Shown here: positions 36,650 to 45,729 of the stretch, in pieces
Layout of the letters: every line of letters starts with the position of its first letter
Position numbering within the stretch: position 1 is the stretch's first letter
From: Microcella alkaliphila
GTDB taxonomy: Bacteria; Actinomycetota; Actinomycetes; Actinomycetales; Microbacteriaceae
Reading direction: 5' to 3'
Assembly (NCBI RefSeq): GCF_004216855.1
Contig: NZ_SGXT01000011.1
Span: 62,001 to 126,000, forward strand
DNA: 64,000 bases
Notes under the pieces: generated by a model
Seen by the model: the letters and a program-made list of their open reading frames with translations, nothing else
Told to the model about the DNA's origin: nothing
The model's database searches: none
Position numbers and translations under genes: made by a program

Positions 36650-37807
36650 ATGTCGTCTCTCACCGCTCCCGCCCCGCAGCTTCGCATCGGCCCGTTGCCG
36701 CTCAGCGTGCCGGTCGTGCTCGCACCGATGGCGGGCATCACGAACACGGCGTTCCGCCGGCTGTGTCGCGAGTACGGGGCCGGCCTGTATGTGAGCGAGA
36801 TGATCACGAGCCGCGCTCTCGTTGAGCGCACGCCGGTGAGTATGCGACTGATCCGCCACCACGAGAGCGAGACGACCCGCAGCATTCAGCTGTACAGCGT
36901 CGACCCGGCGACGGCGGGTGAAGCGGCTCACTTTTTGGTGGGCGAGGGCCTCGCCGACCACATCGACATGAATTTCGGATGCCCCGTGCCGAAGGTCACA
37001 CGCAAGGGTGGGGGAGCGGCCCTGCCGTGGAAGCTCAGCCACTTCCGTCGGATCGTCGAGGCGACCGTGAAGGCGGCGGGCGATATCCCTGTCACCGTGA
37101 AGATGCGTAAGGGCATCGACGCCGACCACCTCACCTACCTGGAGGCGGCGAAGGCGGCCGAGGGGGCCGGTGTCAGCGCCGTGGCGTTGCACGCCCGCAC
37201 GGCCGCCGACTTCTACTCGGGCACTGCTGACTGGGATGCGATCGCCACTCTGAAGGATACGATCACGAGCATCCCGGTCCTGGGCAACGGCGACATCTGG
37301 AGCGCCGACGATGCCCTGCGCATGGTCGAGCAGTCGGGCTGCGACGGCATCGTGGTGGGCCGCGGCTGCCTCGGCCGCCCCTGGCTGTTCGGCGACCTCG
37401 CGGCCGCGTTCCGGGGCGAGAAGCGCAAGGCGACGCCGACGCTCGGCGAGGTGGGCGATGCTCTGCGCCGCCACGCCGAACTGCTCGTCGAGTTTTTCGA
37501 CGGCGACGAGCAGCGCGGCTGCCGCGATATTCGCAAGCACGTCGCCTGGTACTTCAAGGGGTACCCGGTGGGAGGCGAGCTGCGCGCGCGCATGGCCCGC
37601 ACGGAGAGCCTGCAACACCTGGACGACATGCTTGGCGAGCTCGACCGTGACGCCCCATACCCGGGCGAGGCTGCTGAGGGCCAGCGCGGACGCGCCGGAA
37701 CGCCGAAGAAGCCCGCCCTGCCCGACCGTTGGCTCGAGAGCCGCGAGCTCAGTGAGGCGAGCCGCGCCGAGGTGTCCGCCGCCGAACTGCACAACAGCGG
37801 CGGCTAG
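36650..37807 (+). CDS. dusB: tRNA-dihydrouridine synthase
   Basis: A 385-residue FMN-dependent Dus enzyme reducing uridines in tRNA D-loops. APMAGITNTAFRRLCREYGA, MNFGCPVPKVTRKGGGAAL (catalytic cysteine) and VTVKMRKGID are visible. ALHARTAADFYSG and GIVVGRGCLGRPWLF follow. ATG 36650 is preferred to GTG 36614 because it gives the family N-terminus. dgt starts 3 bp after the stop. Confidence 0.93.
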   Translation: MSSLTAPAPQLRIGPLPLSVPVVLAPMAGITNTAFRRLCREYGAGLYVSEMITSRALVERTPVSMRLIRHHESETTRSIQLYSVDPATAGEAAHFLVGEGLADHIDMNFGCPVPKVTRKGGGAALPWKLSHFRRIVEATVKAAGDIPVTVKMRKGIDADHLTYLEAAKAAEGAGVSAVALHARTAADFYSGTADWDAIATLKDTITSIPVLGNGDIWSADDALRMVEQSGCDGIVVGRGCLGRPWLFGDLAAAFRGEKRKATPTLGEVGDALRRHAELLVEFFDGDEQRGCRDIRKHVAWYFKGYPVGGELRARMARTESLQHLDDMLGELDRDAPYPGEAAEGQRGRAGTPKKPALPDRWLESRELSEASRAEVSAAELHNSGG

Positions 37808-37810
37808 GGC

Positions 37811-39064
37811 ATGTTGTACGAGGAACACGACACAGAACGCCGCCATCCCGAGCAGCATTCGACGGACCGGGCGCACTTCGCCCGCGACCGCGCTCGCCTG
37901 TTGCACTCGAGCGCCCTGCGCCGTCTGAGCGCGAAGACGCAGGTGCTGAGTCCGACGGCCGGGGTCGACTTCGCCCGCAACCGTCTCACCCACTCGCTGG
38001 AGGTCGCACAGGTGGGCCGCGAGCTCGCCGGAGCGCTCGGCCTCGCACCCGATGTCGTCGACACCGCGTGCCTTGCGCACGACCTTGGCCATCCGCCGTT
38101 CGGTCACAACGGCGAGGGCGCGTTGAATGTCTGGTCGCACGACATCGGCGGCTTCGAGGGCAATGCGCAGACCCTGCGCCTGCTGACACGACTCGAGCCG
38201 AAGGTGTTGGGCGCAGACGGTCAGAGTTTCGGTTTGAACCTCACCCGGGCGAGCGTCGATGCCAGCTGCAAGTACCCGTGGCCGCTTGCGAGCGCGGTGG
38301 ATGACCCGGGGGGCCGGCGTAAGTTTGGCGTATACGCCGACGACCGCGAGGCGTTCGATTGGATGCGCGAGGGCGCCCCCGCAGGCATCCCGAGCATCGA
38401 GGCGCAGGTCATGGACCTCTCCGACGACATCGCGTATTCGGTGCACGACTTCGAGGACGCGATCGTTGGGGGATCAATTGATCCGCGCATCCTGTCGAGC
38501 GCCGACGACCACGAGGCTCTTGTCGCCGGCGTTTTGCGCTGGAACGGCGACGAGCTCACCGAGAGCGACGTGCGCGCCGCCTTCGCGCGACTAGAGCGCC
38601 TCGAGACGTGGATCACCCGCTGGTCCGGCTCACGGGCCGACCTGGCAGGCTTGAAGAACCTGACGAGCCGCCTCATCGGTCGCTTCGCGCACGATGCCGT
38701 GCACGCCACCCGGCACGCGTATCCCCAGTCGTCGCTCGTTCGCTACAACGCGCACGTGGTCGTACCGGTGCACACGCGCGCCGAGATCGGCGTGCTGAAG
38801 GGCATCGTCGGCACCCTGGTGATGGCAAACGACGAGCGTCAACCGCTGTACGCCCGGCAGCGGGCACTGCTGACCGATCTCGCCGATGCCGTCTGGGCGG
38901 CGGGGCCGCAGGCTCTCGCCCCGGTGTTCCAGGCAGACTTCGCCGAAGCTGTGGACGATGACGCCCGTCGCCGCGTCGTGGTCGACCAGGTTGCCTCCCT
39001 CACCGACCAGTCGGCGCTCGCCTGGCATGAGCGCTGGGTCGAGGGTCACCGAGCGCCTGCCTGA
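37811..39064 (+). CDS. dgt: deoxyguanosinetriphosphate triphosphohydrolase-like protein
   Basis: A 417-residue HD-domain dNTP triphosphohydrolase. RRLSAKTQVLSP, NRLTHSLEVAQVGREL and ACLAHDLGHPPFGHNGE give the HD metal site; DLSDDIAYSVHDFEDAI supplies the last metal aspartate. The dusB-dgt-dnaG order is conserved in actinobacteria. The start is ATG 37811. Confidence 0.94.
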   Translation: MLYEEHDTERRHPEQHSTDRAHFARDRARLLHSSALRRLSAKTQVLSPTAGVDFARNRLTHSLEVAQVGRELAGALGLAPDVVDTACLAHDLGHPPFGHNGEGALNVWSHDIGGFEGNAQTLRLLTRLEPKVLGADGQSFGLNLTRASVDASCKYPWPLASAVDDPGGRRKFGVYADDREAFDWMREGAPAGIPSIEAQVMDLSDDIAYSVHDFEDAIVGGSIDPRILSSADDHEALVAGVLRWNGDELTESDVRAAFARLERLETWITRWSGSRADLAGLKNLTSRLIGRFAHDAVHATRHAYPQSSLVRYNAHVVVPVHTRAEIGVLKGIVGTLVMANDERQPLYARQRALLTDLADAVWAAGPQALAPVFQADFAEAVDDDARRRVVVDQVASLTDQSALAWHERWVEGHRAPA

Positions 39065-39071
39065 TCCCACC

Positions 39072-39077
39072 TAGAAT
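39072..39077 (+). promoter_or_regulatory. dnaG leaderless -10 box
   Basis: TAGAAT lies 7 bp before the dnaG GTG at 39085, inside the 20-bp dgt-dnaG gap, giving dnaG its own probable start besides any read-through from dusB-dgt. Confidence 0.5.
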
Positions 39078-39084
39078 CGGGCCT

Positions 39085-41046
39085 GTGGCCGGCCGCATTC
39101 GACGTAGTGACATTGACGAGGTGCGTACCCGCGTCAACATCGCCGACGTCGTCGGCGACTACGTCACGTTGAAGAGCGCGGGCGTGGGCTCGATGAAGGG
39201 CCTGTGCCCCTTCCACGACGAGCGCAGTCCCAGCTTCCACGTGCGCCCCCAGGTCGGCTTCTATCACTGCTTCGGCTGCGGTGAGGGCGGTGACGTGTTC
39301 ACCTTCCTGCAGAAGATGGACCACATGACGTTCGCCGAGTCGGTCGAGCGTCTCGCGGCGCGCATCGGCTACGCCCTGCAGTACGAGGACGGCGGACCCG
39401 CTGTCGACCAGGGCAATCGGCGGCGCATCCTGGCCGCGAACGAGGCGGCCGAAGCGTTCTTCCGCGCCCAGCTCGCGACGCCCGAGGCGGAGCCCGCCCG
39501 CCGCTTTCTCGGCGAGCGCGGCTTCGATGCGATAGCGGCCGAGCGTTTCGGGGTCGGCTACGCGCCGAACGCCTACGACGCTGTTGGCTCTCACCTGCGT
39601 GCGAAGGGTTTCACGGCTGAGGAGATCCTGGCCGCCGGGCTTCAGGGCCAGGGCGACCGCAGCCCGTATGACCGCTTTCGGGGCCGCCTCATCTGGCCGA
39701 TTCGCGACACGACGGGGGCGACCCTCGGCTTCGGCGCCCGGCGTCTGCTCGAGAGCGACAAGGGCCCGAAGTACCTGAACACCCCCGAGACGCCGGTCTA
39801 CCACAAGGCCAAGGTGCTGTATGGGCTCGACCTCGCGAAGCGCGACATCGCACGCGGCAAGCAGGCGGTCGTCGTCGAGGGCTATACCGACGTCATGGCC
39901 TGCCACCTGGCCGGCGTCACCACCGCGGTTGCGACCTGTGGCACGGCGTTCGGCGGCGACCACATCACCATGCTGCGCCGCGTGATGGGGGACACCGAGA
40001 ACGCCGATACGACGCAGCTCGGCGAGGTCATCTTCACCTTCGACCCCGACGAGGCGGGCCAGAAGGCGGCGAGTCGCGCTTTCGCCGACGAGCAGCGCTT
40101 CGCCGCCCTAACCTTCGTCGCCGTCGCCCCCGACGGGCTCGACCCGTGCGACTTGCGTCTCGAGCGCGGCGACGAAGCCGTGCGGCAACTCGTGAGCACT
40201 AGGCGCCCGATGTTCGAGTTCATGATCCGCCGTCAGCTCGACCAGTTCGACCTCGAGACGGTGGAGGGCCGCGTCGCCGCGGTGCGAGCCGCCGCCCCGG
40301 TCGTCGCGCGCATCCGCGACCGTGCCCTGAGCTCCGGCTACGTTCGGCAGGTGGCCGGCTGGATCGGCGTCGACACCGCCGACGTCCAGCGCGCGGTGAC
40401 GGCCGCATCCCGTACTCCCAGCCCCGCGGATGCTCGTGGCCCGCGACCTCCATCCGCTCCCGATCGCGCGCCCTCCGGCCCGCAGGCCGCCGCGGCAGTG
40501 CCCGACCCCTCCGGCGGTCCTGCGTCGCGCCCCGGGGAGTACGCCGCGGGCGGCGTCCCCGCGGCGCCCGCCATCGGGCTCGCGCAGTTGCCCAATGATC
40601 CGGTGACGCGGCTGGAACGTGAGTTGCTCATGGCGCTGCTGCAGCATCCCGAGGACGTTCCGCGCGAGACCGCGCAGCGGGCGCTCGCGACGGCGTTCAG
40701 CCAGCCGGCGCTCGCGACCGTGCGTGACGCGCTCATCGCGGCCTTCGAGCACTACGGAACCGCCCACTGGGCGCGCATGGTGTCGGAGGAGGCCCCCGGG
40801 GCCTTCGCGCCGCTCGTCACGCAGCTCGCGATCGCGCCCTTGCCGGTGCGCGACGACCACGTCGCCGAGTACTGCGCGGGCATCACGACGTCGCTGATCG
40901 AGCGTGACCTGTTGCGCCGCAAGGCCGAGCTGCTGGGCGCGCTGCAGCGCACCGATCAGGTGGCGGATCCGACGCGGTACCGCGATCTTCAGACCCAGCT
41001 CATGACGATCGAGGCGGAGAGGCGTCGCGTTCGCGGAGACCTGTGA
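39085..41046 (+). CDS. dnaG: DNA primase
   Basis: The 653-residue replicative primase. The N-terminal zinc domain is CPFHDE...CFGCGEGGDVFTF (CHC2). The TOPRIM core has VVVEGYTDVMACHLAGV and FTFDPDEAGQKAA. A Pro/Ala-rich linker (about 440-505) precedes the C-terminal helicase-interaction region. The start is GTG. Confidence 0.97.
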   Translation: MAGRIRRSDIDEVRTRVNIADVVGDYVTLKSAGVGSMKGLCPFHDERSPSFHVRPQVGFYHCFGCGEGGDVFTFLQKMDHMTFAESVERLAARIGYALQYEDGGPAVDQGNRRRILAANEAAEAFFRAQLATPEAEPARRFLGERGFDAIAAERFGVGYAPNAYDAVGSHLRAKGFTAEEILAAGLQGQGDRSPYDRFRGRLIWPIRDTTGATLGFGARRLLESDKGPKYLNTPETPVYHKAKVLYGLDLAKRDIARGKQAVVVEGYTDVMACHLAGVTTAVATCGTAFGGDHITMLRRVMGDTENADTTQLGEVIFTFDPDEAGQKAASRAFADEQRFAALTFVAVAPDGLDPCDLRLERGDEAVRQLVSTRRPMFEFMIRRQLDQFDLETVEGRVAAVRAAAPVVARIRDRALSSGYVRQVAGWIGVDTADVQRAVTAASRTPSPADARGPRPPSAPDRAPSGPQAAAAVPDPSGGPASRPGEYAAGGVPAAPAIGLAQLPNDPVTRLERELLMALLQHPEDVPRETAQRALATAFSQPALATVRDALIAAFEHYGTAHWARMVSEEAPGAFAPLVTQLAIAPLPVRDDHVAEYCAGITTSLIERDLLRRKAELLGALQRTDQVADPTRYRDLQTQLMTIEAERRRVRGDL

Positions 41047-41123
41047 TGAGTGTTCATCAGGCTGTGACGCAACACCACTAGACTCTCGCCGACCCGTCGC
41101 CGACGGGAGGGGAGAGGCGCTCG

Positions 41124-41936
41124 ATGTCCACAGCCGCGGTGTCCGCGCGCGACCTGAGCCTGCGCTTTTCCGGCATCGAGGGCGCCCCGTCGGTCGACGC
41201 CGTGCAGGGGGTGAGTCTCGACATAGCTCCGGGCGAGACGCTCGCGATTCTCGGCGAGGCGGGCAGCGGCAAGAGTGCCCTGGCGCAGGCGATCGCGGGC
41301 CTCACCGATCGCACCGTCGACCGCGGCCCGAAGGTAATCGGCGGCTCGCTCGAGGTGCTCGGCATCGACGTGCGCAGCCTGCGTCGACGCGACGACAATG
41401 AACTCGCGTTGCGGGTCGGCTATGTGCCGCAGGATGCGGGGACTGCTCTCGACCCGCACCTCACCGCGGGCGAGAACGTTGCATACCCGCTGTATCAGCG
41501 CACCCCGAAACTCGACCGCGTTGAAGCCGGGGGCATCGTCGCGGAGGCGATCGACGCCATGCACCTGACGCTCGCGACGATCCCCAAGTACCCGCACGAG
41601 CTCAGCCGGGGCCAGCGACAACGGGTCGCCATCGCGCGCGCCCTCGTGCTCGAGCCCGAGCTACTCGTGACCGACGAGGCGACGAGCGGTGTCGACGCCA
41701 CCGTGCGCTCGACGATCCTCGACCATCTCGCCGAGGTGCAGCGCAACCGCGGCTTCGCGGCGCTCGCCATTTCGAGTGAGATCGGCGAGGTGCGGCGCCT
41801 CACCGACCGTCTGGCCGTGATGCACGGGGGTCGGTTCGTCGGTTACGGCTCGGTCGACGAGGTACTCGAGACGGGAACACACCCCTACGTGCGAGCCCTC
41901 GCGGCGCTCGGCCGACGTCGGGCGGTCGCCGTCTAG
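41124..41936 (+). CDS. ABC transporter ATP-binding protein (peptide/nickel-type)
   Basis: A 270-residue ABC ATPase. Walker A is in LGEAGSGKSALAQAIAG, the signature is LSRGQRQRVAIARAL and Walker B is LLVTDEATSGVD. The C-terminal THPYVRALAAL resembles DppD/OppF-type subunits. No permease or solute-binding protein lies nearby, so the partner is unknown. GGAGGGGAG lies upstream of the ATG. Confidence 0.85.
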   Translation: MSTAAVSARDLSLRFSGIEGAPSVDAVQGVSLDIAPGETLAILGEAGSGKSALAQAIAGLTDRTVDRGPKVIGGSLEVLGIDVRSLRRRDDNELALRVGYVPQDAGTALDPHLTAGENVAYPLYQRTPKLDRVEAGGIVAEAIDAMHLTLATIPKYPHELSRGQRQRVAIARALVLEPELLVTDEATSGVDATVRSTILDHLAEVQRNRGFAALAISSEIGEVRRLTDRLAVMHGGRFVGYGSVDEVLETGTHPYVRALAALGRRRAVAV

Positions 41937-41939
41937 CCT
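41934..41939 (+). promoter_or_regulatory. leaderless -10 box of the 2-hydroxyacid dehydrogenase gene
   Basis: TAGCCT overlaps the stop region of the ABC gene and lies 6 bp before the ATG at 41946. Confidence 0.45.
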
Positions 41940-41945
41940 GGGCCT

Positions 41946-42989
41946 ATGCCCGCTGACGACACCGCACCATCCCGCTACGACGTCACGCCGCCAGAGCGCG
42001 CGCCGGATCTCGCCCAGCACCGTGACCCGCTCTCCGGGCACGCGGCCACGCCGCCCCGTCCGGTGACCCCCGGGCCGATCGCCGTCCTTCCCGAGGCGCA
42101 CCCCCTCTTCATCACCGCCGTGGAGAGCGCCGGCGGCACGGTTGCCCCGCTCGGCGACGACACCCGAGGCCTGCTGTGGCTGAGCGCGGCCCGCTCGGAT
42201 GAGCTCGATGACGTGCTCATCACCCACCCCGGCATCGCCTGGGTCCAGCTGCCCTGGGCGGGCGTCGATGCTTTCGGCGACGTACTGCGCGCTCACGCCG
42301 ACGGCCCGGTTTTCACGAGCGCGAAGGGCGCGTACTCCGAGCCGGTCGCCGAACACGCCGTGGCGCTCGTGCACGCCACCCTGCGCGAGTTCGCCCCGAA
42401 GGCGCGGGCGGCCCGCTGGGTTGAGAAGCGTACGGGTCGATCGCTGTACGGGCTGAACGTCACCATCGTTGGGGCAGGCGGCATCGCGGCCGAGATCATC
42501 CGACTCCTCGAGCCGTGGCGGTGCACCATCACGGTCGTGCGCCGCGGCGCCGACCCCATGCCGGGTGCGACGCGCACCGTCCAGGCTGCGGACCTCGACA
42601 GCGTCCTGCCGACGACGGACGCGCTGATCCTCGCCGCAGCATCCACCGACTCGACTCGCCACCTCATCGACGCGCGCCGCCTCGCGCTGATGCCCCGCGA
42701 ATCCGTGCTCGTGAACATCGCCCGCGGGCCGCTCGTCGACACGGACGCCCTCACCGAGGCCCTCGCCGCCGGCAGCCTGCTTGGAGCGGGCCTCGACGTG
42801 ACCGACCCCGAGCCGCTTCCCGACGATCACCCGCTCTTCGCCGAACCCCGCTGCCTGATCACCTCGCACTCGGCCGACACGGCAGAGATGACCGCACCAC
42901 TGCTCGCCGGCCGCGTCGACGAGAACGTGCGCGGCTTCCTTACCGGCACCGGCCTCGTCGGCATCGTCGACCCGCGAGAGGGGTACTGA
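41946..42989 (+). CDS. D-isomer-specific 2-hydroxyacid dehydrogenase family protein
   Basis: A 347-residue NAD-dependent dehydrogenase. The Rossmann motif is in LNVTIVGAGGIAAEIIRLLE. ESVLVNIARGPLVDTDAL contains the family arginine, and GAGLDVTDPEPLPDDHPLF follows with the glutamate. The histidine lies in LITSHSADT. Substrate unknown; glyoxylate or hydroxypyruvate reduction is common in relatives. Its 3' end lies in a 20-bp tandem duplication. Confidence 0.88.
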   Translation: MPADDTAPSRYDVTPPERAPDLAQHRDPLSGHAATPPRPVTPGPIAVLPEAHPLFITAVESAGGTVAPLGDDTRGLLWLSAARSDELDDVLITHPGIAWVQLPWAGVDAFGDVLRAHADGPVFTSAKGAYSEPVAEHAVALVHATLREFAPKARAARWVEKRTGRSLYGLNVTIVGAGGIAAEIIRLLEPWRCTITVVRRGADPMPGATRTVQAADLDSVLPTTDALILAAASTDSTRHLIDARRLALMPRESVLVNIARGPLVDTDALTEALAAGSLLGAGLDVTDPEPLPDDHPLFAEPRCLITSHSADTAEMTAPLLAGRVDENVRGFLTGTGLVGIVDPREGY

Positions 42990-43016
42990 GCGGTCCGAAG
43001 GAGTACTGAGCGGTCC
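42983..43016 (+). repeat. 20-bp tandem duplication at a gene 3' end
   Basis: GTACTGAGCGGTCC occurs at 42983-42996 and again at 43003-43016, a period of 20 bp. The first copy contains the dehydrogenase stop codon (TGA), so the duplication does not change the protein. Confidence 0.7.
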
Positions 43017-43064
43017 AAACCGTCGCCCAATTTCTGATACCGTAGAGCCCGCTGTTCACAGCGA

Positions 43065-43140
43065 TCCTCGATAGCTCAATTGGCAGAGCAGCCGGCTGTT
43101 AACCGGCAGGTTCTTGGTTCGAGTCCAAGTCGGGGAGCCA
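43065..43140 (+). tRNA. tRNA-Asn (GTT)
   Basis: A cloverleaf of 76 nt including an encoded CCA. The acceptor pairs TCCTCGA with TCGGGGA, the anticodon GTT is at 43098-43100 and the T-loop is TTCGAGT. It decodes AAC/AAU. Confidence 0.96.
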
Positions 43141-43192
43141 CACCACCCTCACACTGATCGCGGCGCAACCGGGCCCGTGAAGGAGCCCATCC

Positions 43193-44080
43193 GTGAGTGA
43201 CGTCGCAGCGAGCATCCCTGTCGCGATCGCCGTGATCGCCGGCATCGGGATGCTCGTGGCCACGTCGATTGCGCTGGCCGCCTCCTCGAGGCTCCGCCGC
43301 GAGCGCGCCGAGGCGCTCGCCACCGCCGATAGGGCGCGCGAACTCGAGATTGCTCTCGGCGAGCAGACGGCGCGGCTGCGTCTCATCCGTGAGCAGCACG
43401 ACGTGGCTGCCCACCGAATGACCGGGGTCGTGCAACTGGCGGAGGGCGCGAGCGCGGCGGCCACGCGAGATCCGAGTGTCGCTGCGCGAGCATCCGAGCA
43501 GATTGCGGCGAGTGCTCGTGCGACGCTCGCCGAGTTGCGCCGCGTGGTTACCGCGACGGCGGAGGCCGAACAGTTGGTCGCCGCCCGGCCCGCCCTCGAG
43601 GCCCTCGACGGTCTGTTCGATGCCCTGCGGGCGCGGGGTCTCGTCGTGACCGTCTCCGAGCTGGGGGAACGCTTCGCCGTCGCTGAGGGTGCCGGGCTCG
43701 CGCTGTACCGCATCCTCGAAGAGGCGCTCGCGAACGCGCTGCAGTACGGCGGCGAGGGCACCGAGGTGCGCGTCGGCCTCACGTGGTCAGACCAGGGCTT
43801 GCACGTGCGCATCGATGACGATGGCATCCGCGCCCAGGCTCGCCGGGAGGGCCTGACCCCCGACGAGCTCGCGGCGCGCGGGTACACGATCGAGGACGAC
43901 CTCGCGGCGCTCACCGAGCGCATCGCCGGGACGGGGGTGGGCGAGATGCGCGCCCGTGCCGAACTGTTCGGGGGCGTGCTGAGCGCGCAGACGGTTCCCG
44001 GTGTCGGCTTCTCGGTGTCGGTGGTGTTCCCGGCCCTTCGCTTCCACAACGCTGTGCACGGCGTGAACGTGCGCCGGTGA
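43193..44080 (+). CDS. sensor histidine kinase-like protein, single membrane segment
   Basis: A 295-residue protein with one N-terminal membrane helix (VAIAVIAGIGMLVATSIALAA), a coiled-coil-like charged stretch, then an H-box variant IREQHDVAAHRMTGVVQLAE. A HATPase domain follows (LALYRILEEALANALQYGG; GVGEMRARAELFGG). It resembles NarL-type partner kinases without a sensor domain. No response regulator is adjacent; azlCD follows with stop/start overlap. The start is GTG. Confidence 0.82.
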   Translation: MSDVAASIPVAIAVIAGIGMLVATSIALAASSRLRRERAEALATADRARELEIALGEQTARLRLIREQHDVAAHRMTGVVQLAEGASAAATRDPSVAARASEQIAASARATLAELRRVVTATAEAEQLVAARPALEALDGLFDALRARGLVVTVSELGERFAVAEGAGLALYRILEEALANALQYGGEGTEVRVGLTWSDQGLHVRIDDDGIRAQARREGLTPDELAARGYTIEDDLAALTERIAGTGVGEMRARAELFGGVLSAQTVPGVGFSVSVVFPALRFHNAVHGVNVRR

Positions 44081-44781
44081 TGGTCGACGTCCCCTTCAAC
44101 GAGACGGCGGCGCGGAAAGAAGCGCTGAAGGCGTCTGTCGCTGTCGGCCTCGCGGTCGCCGCCTACGGCGTCTCGTTCGGCGCGCTCGCCGTGGCCTCGG
44201 GGCTGACGGTGTGGCAGGCGTGCGTGCTCAGCCTCGTCATGTTTTCGGGCGGGTCGCAGTTCGCGCTCATCGGCGTCATCGCGGCCGGGGGAGTCGCTGC
44301 CGGGCCCGCCGCGATTGCCGGTGCCACGCTGCTGGGGCTCCGCAACGGCCTGTACGCGATCCGCGTGTCGCCGATCGTCGGTCCGGGATTCGCGAAGCGC
44401 GTCGTCGCCGGGCACCTCACGATCGACGAGTCGACGGCGGTCGCGACGGCGCAGGCGGTGCCAAGCGCGCAACGCGTCGGATTCTGGGCGACGGGCATCA
44501 TCATCTACGTCGGCTGGAACCTCATGACGCTTGTTGGGGCGCTGCTCGGCAACCTGCTGGGCGACGTGAGCGCCTTCGGGCTGGATGCGGCCGCCGCCGC
44601 GGCGTTCCTTGGCCTAGTGTGGCCGCGTCTGCAGAGCCTGCAACCGGTCGCCGTCGCGGTCGGTGCCGCCGTCGTCGCGGTGGTGCTCATCCCGCTGGTT
44701 CCGCCGGGCGTCCCCGTGCTTGGCGCGGCCCTCGTCGGCGTCGTCGCGGGCCTCGCCGCCGCGCGGAGGGGGCGCCCATGA
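44080..44781 (+). CDS. azlC: AzlC-family branched-chain amino acid exporter, large subunit
   Basis: A 233-residue membrane protein with GLAVAAYGVSFGALAVASGL and MFSGGSQFALIGV, then LGLRNGLYAIRVSPI; these are AzlC signatures, with DESTAVATAQ following. AzlCD-type systems export branched-chain amino acids and analogues. The ATG overlaps the kinase stop (TGATG) and its end overlaps azlD. Confidence 0.92.
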   Translation: MVDVPFNETAARKEALKASVAVGLAVAAYGVSFGALAVASGLTVWQACVLSLVMFSGGSQFALIGVIAAGGVAAGPAAIAGATLLGLRNGLYAIRVSPIVGPGFAKRVVAGHLTIDESTAVATAQAVPSAQRVGFWATGIIIYVGWNLMTLVGALLGNLLGDVSAFGLDAAAAAAFLGLVWPRLQSLQPVAVAVGAAVVAVVLIPLVPPGVPVLGAALVGVVAGLAAARRGRP

Positions 44782-45092
44782 CGCTCTGGCAGATCATCCT
44801 CGCCGCGTCGATCGCGGTGCTCGCAATTAAGCTTCTCGGCTACCTCGTGCCTCCCCGTGTGCTGGAGAAGCCCGGCGCCGCACGCACGGCCGAGCTGGTT
44901 ACGGTCGCCCTCCTGTCGGCACTGATCGTCGTGCAGACCGTCGGCGCCGGACAGGGTCTCGTGCTGGATGCTCGTCTCCCGGCCATCGGCGTCGCCGCTG
45001 GCCTGTTCGCGCTCCGGGTCCCGTTCATCCTCGTGATCGTGGCCGCCGCCGCGACGGCCGCGGCGCTGCGCGCGCTCGGTTGGGCCGCCTAA
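44778..45092 (+). CDS. azlD: AzlD-family small transporter subunit
   Basis: A 104-residue protein with about four helices; LLGYLVPPRVLEKPGAART and PAIGVAAGLFALRVPFILVI fit AzlD. The ATG overlaps the azlC stop by 4 bp. It is convergent with def. Confidence 0.92.
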   Translation: MTLWQIILAASIAVLAIKLLGYLVPPRVLEKPGAARTAELVTVALLSALIVVQTVGAGQGLVLDARLPAIGVAAGLFALRVPFILVIVAAAATAAALRALGWAA

Positions 45093-45110
45093 GCGGCCCC
45101 GCACGCACCG

Positions 45111-45677
45111 CTAGTCTTCGAGGCGGTCGATTCCGGGCGTCCAGCTCTGACCGGGCCCACCCCACGAGTTGCGCTTGATGGCTTTGGCCGCGAGCTTCCC
45201 GTGCGGATGCGCGAGCCGGTCAACGTACAGCACGCCGTCGAGGTGGTCGAACTCGTGCTGGAAGATGCGGGCAAGCCAGCCGTGCGCCTCAATCTCGAAC
45301 GGCTCGCCGTCGAGGCCGGTGGCACGCAGGAGGGCCCGTTCGGAGCGCATCAGGGGGAACCGCTCGCCCGGCACCGAGAGGCATCCTTCCGAGTGGTCCC
45401 ACTCGTCGGGCTCGTCGATCGGTGGGGGCGAGATCCACAGTTCGGGGTTGATGGCGGTGCCGGAGTAGCGCATGTCGTCCTCGTCGGTCCAGTCCCAAAT
45501 GAACAGCCGCGCGTCGACGCCCACCTGGGGGGCGGCGAGCCCCACGCCGGGCGCCTCGGCCATGGTGTCGCGCATGTCGGCGACGAGCCGCTCGAGCGAC
45601 TCGTCGATCTCGGTCACGGGGGCTGCGGGGCTGTGCAGGACGGGCTCGCCGACGATGCGAATGGGGAGGATTGCCAC
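45111..45677 (-). CDS. def: peptide deformylase
   Basis: A 188-residue metallo-deformylase removing the formyl group from nascent proteins. Motifs are GVGLAAPQVG, EGCLSVPG and HEFDHLDG, which supply the metal cysteine and the two histidines. The start is GTG, divergent from the NIPA-like transporter gene. Confidence 0.96.
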   Translation of the reverse strand: MAILPIRIVGEPVLHSPAAPVTEIDESLERLVADMRDTMAEAPGVGLAAPQVGVDARLFIWDWTDEDDMRYSGTAINPELWISPPPIDEPDEWDHSEGCLSVPGERFPLMRSERALLRATGLDGEPFEIEAHGWLARIFQHEFDHLDGVLYVDRLAHPHGKLAAKAIKRNSWGGPGQSWTPGIDRLED

Positions 45678-45717
45678 AGGCTCCAGCGTATCTGCGTGGC
45701 GATGGGGCGACGCTCAG

Positions 45718-45723
45718 TAGAGT
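45718..45723 (+). promoter_or_regulatory. leaderless -10 box of the NIPA-like gene
   Basis: TAGAGT lies 6 bp before the GTG at 45730, in the 52-bp gap divergent to def. Confidence 0.5.
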
Positions 45724-45729
45724 GGCGCG

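Noticed and set aside
36473-38446. Long minus-strand open frame opposite dusB and dgt
   Set aside because: It lies antisense to two clearly recognised genes and looks like a GC-rich shadow frame; only the 35996-36472 part is a real gene.
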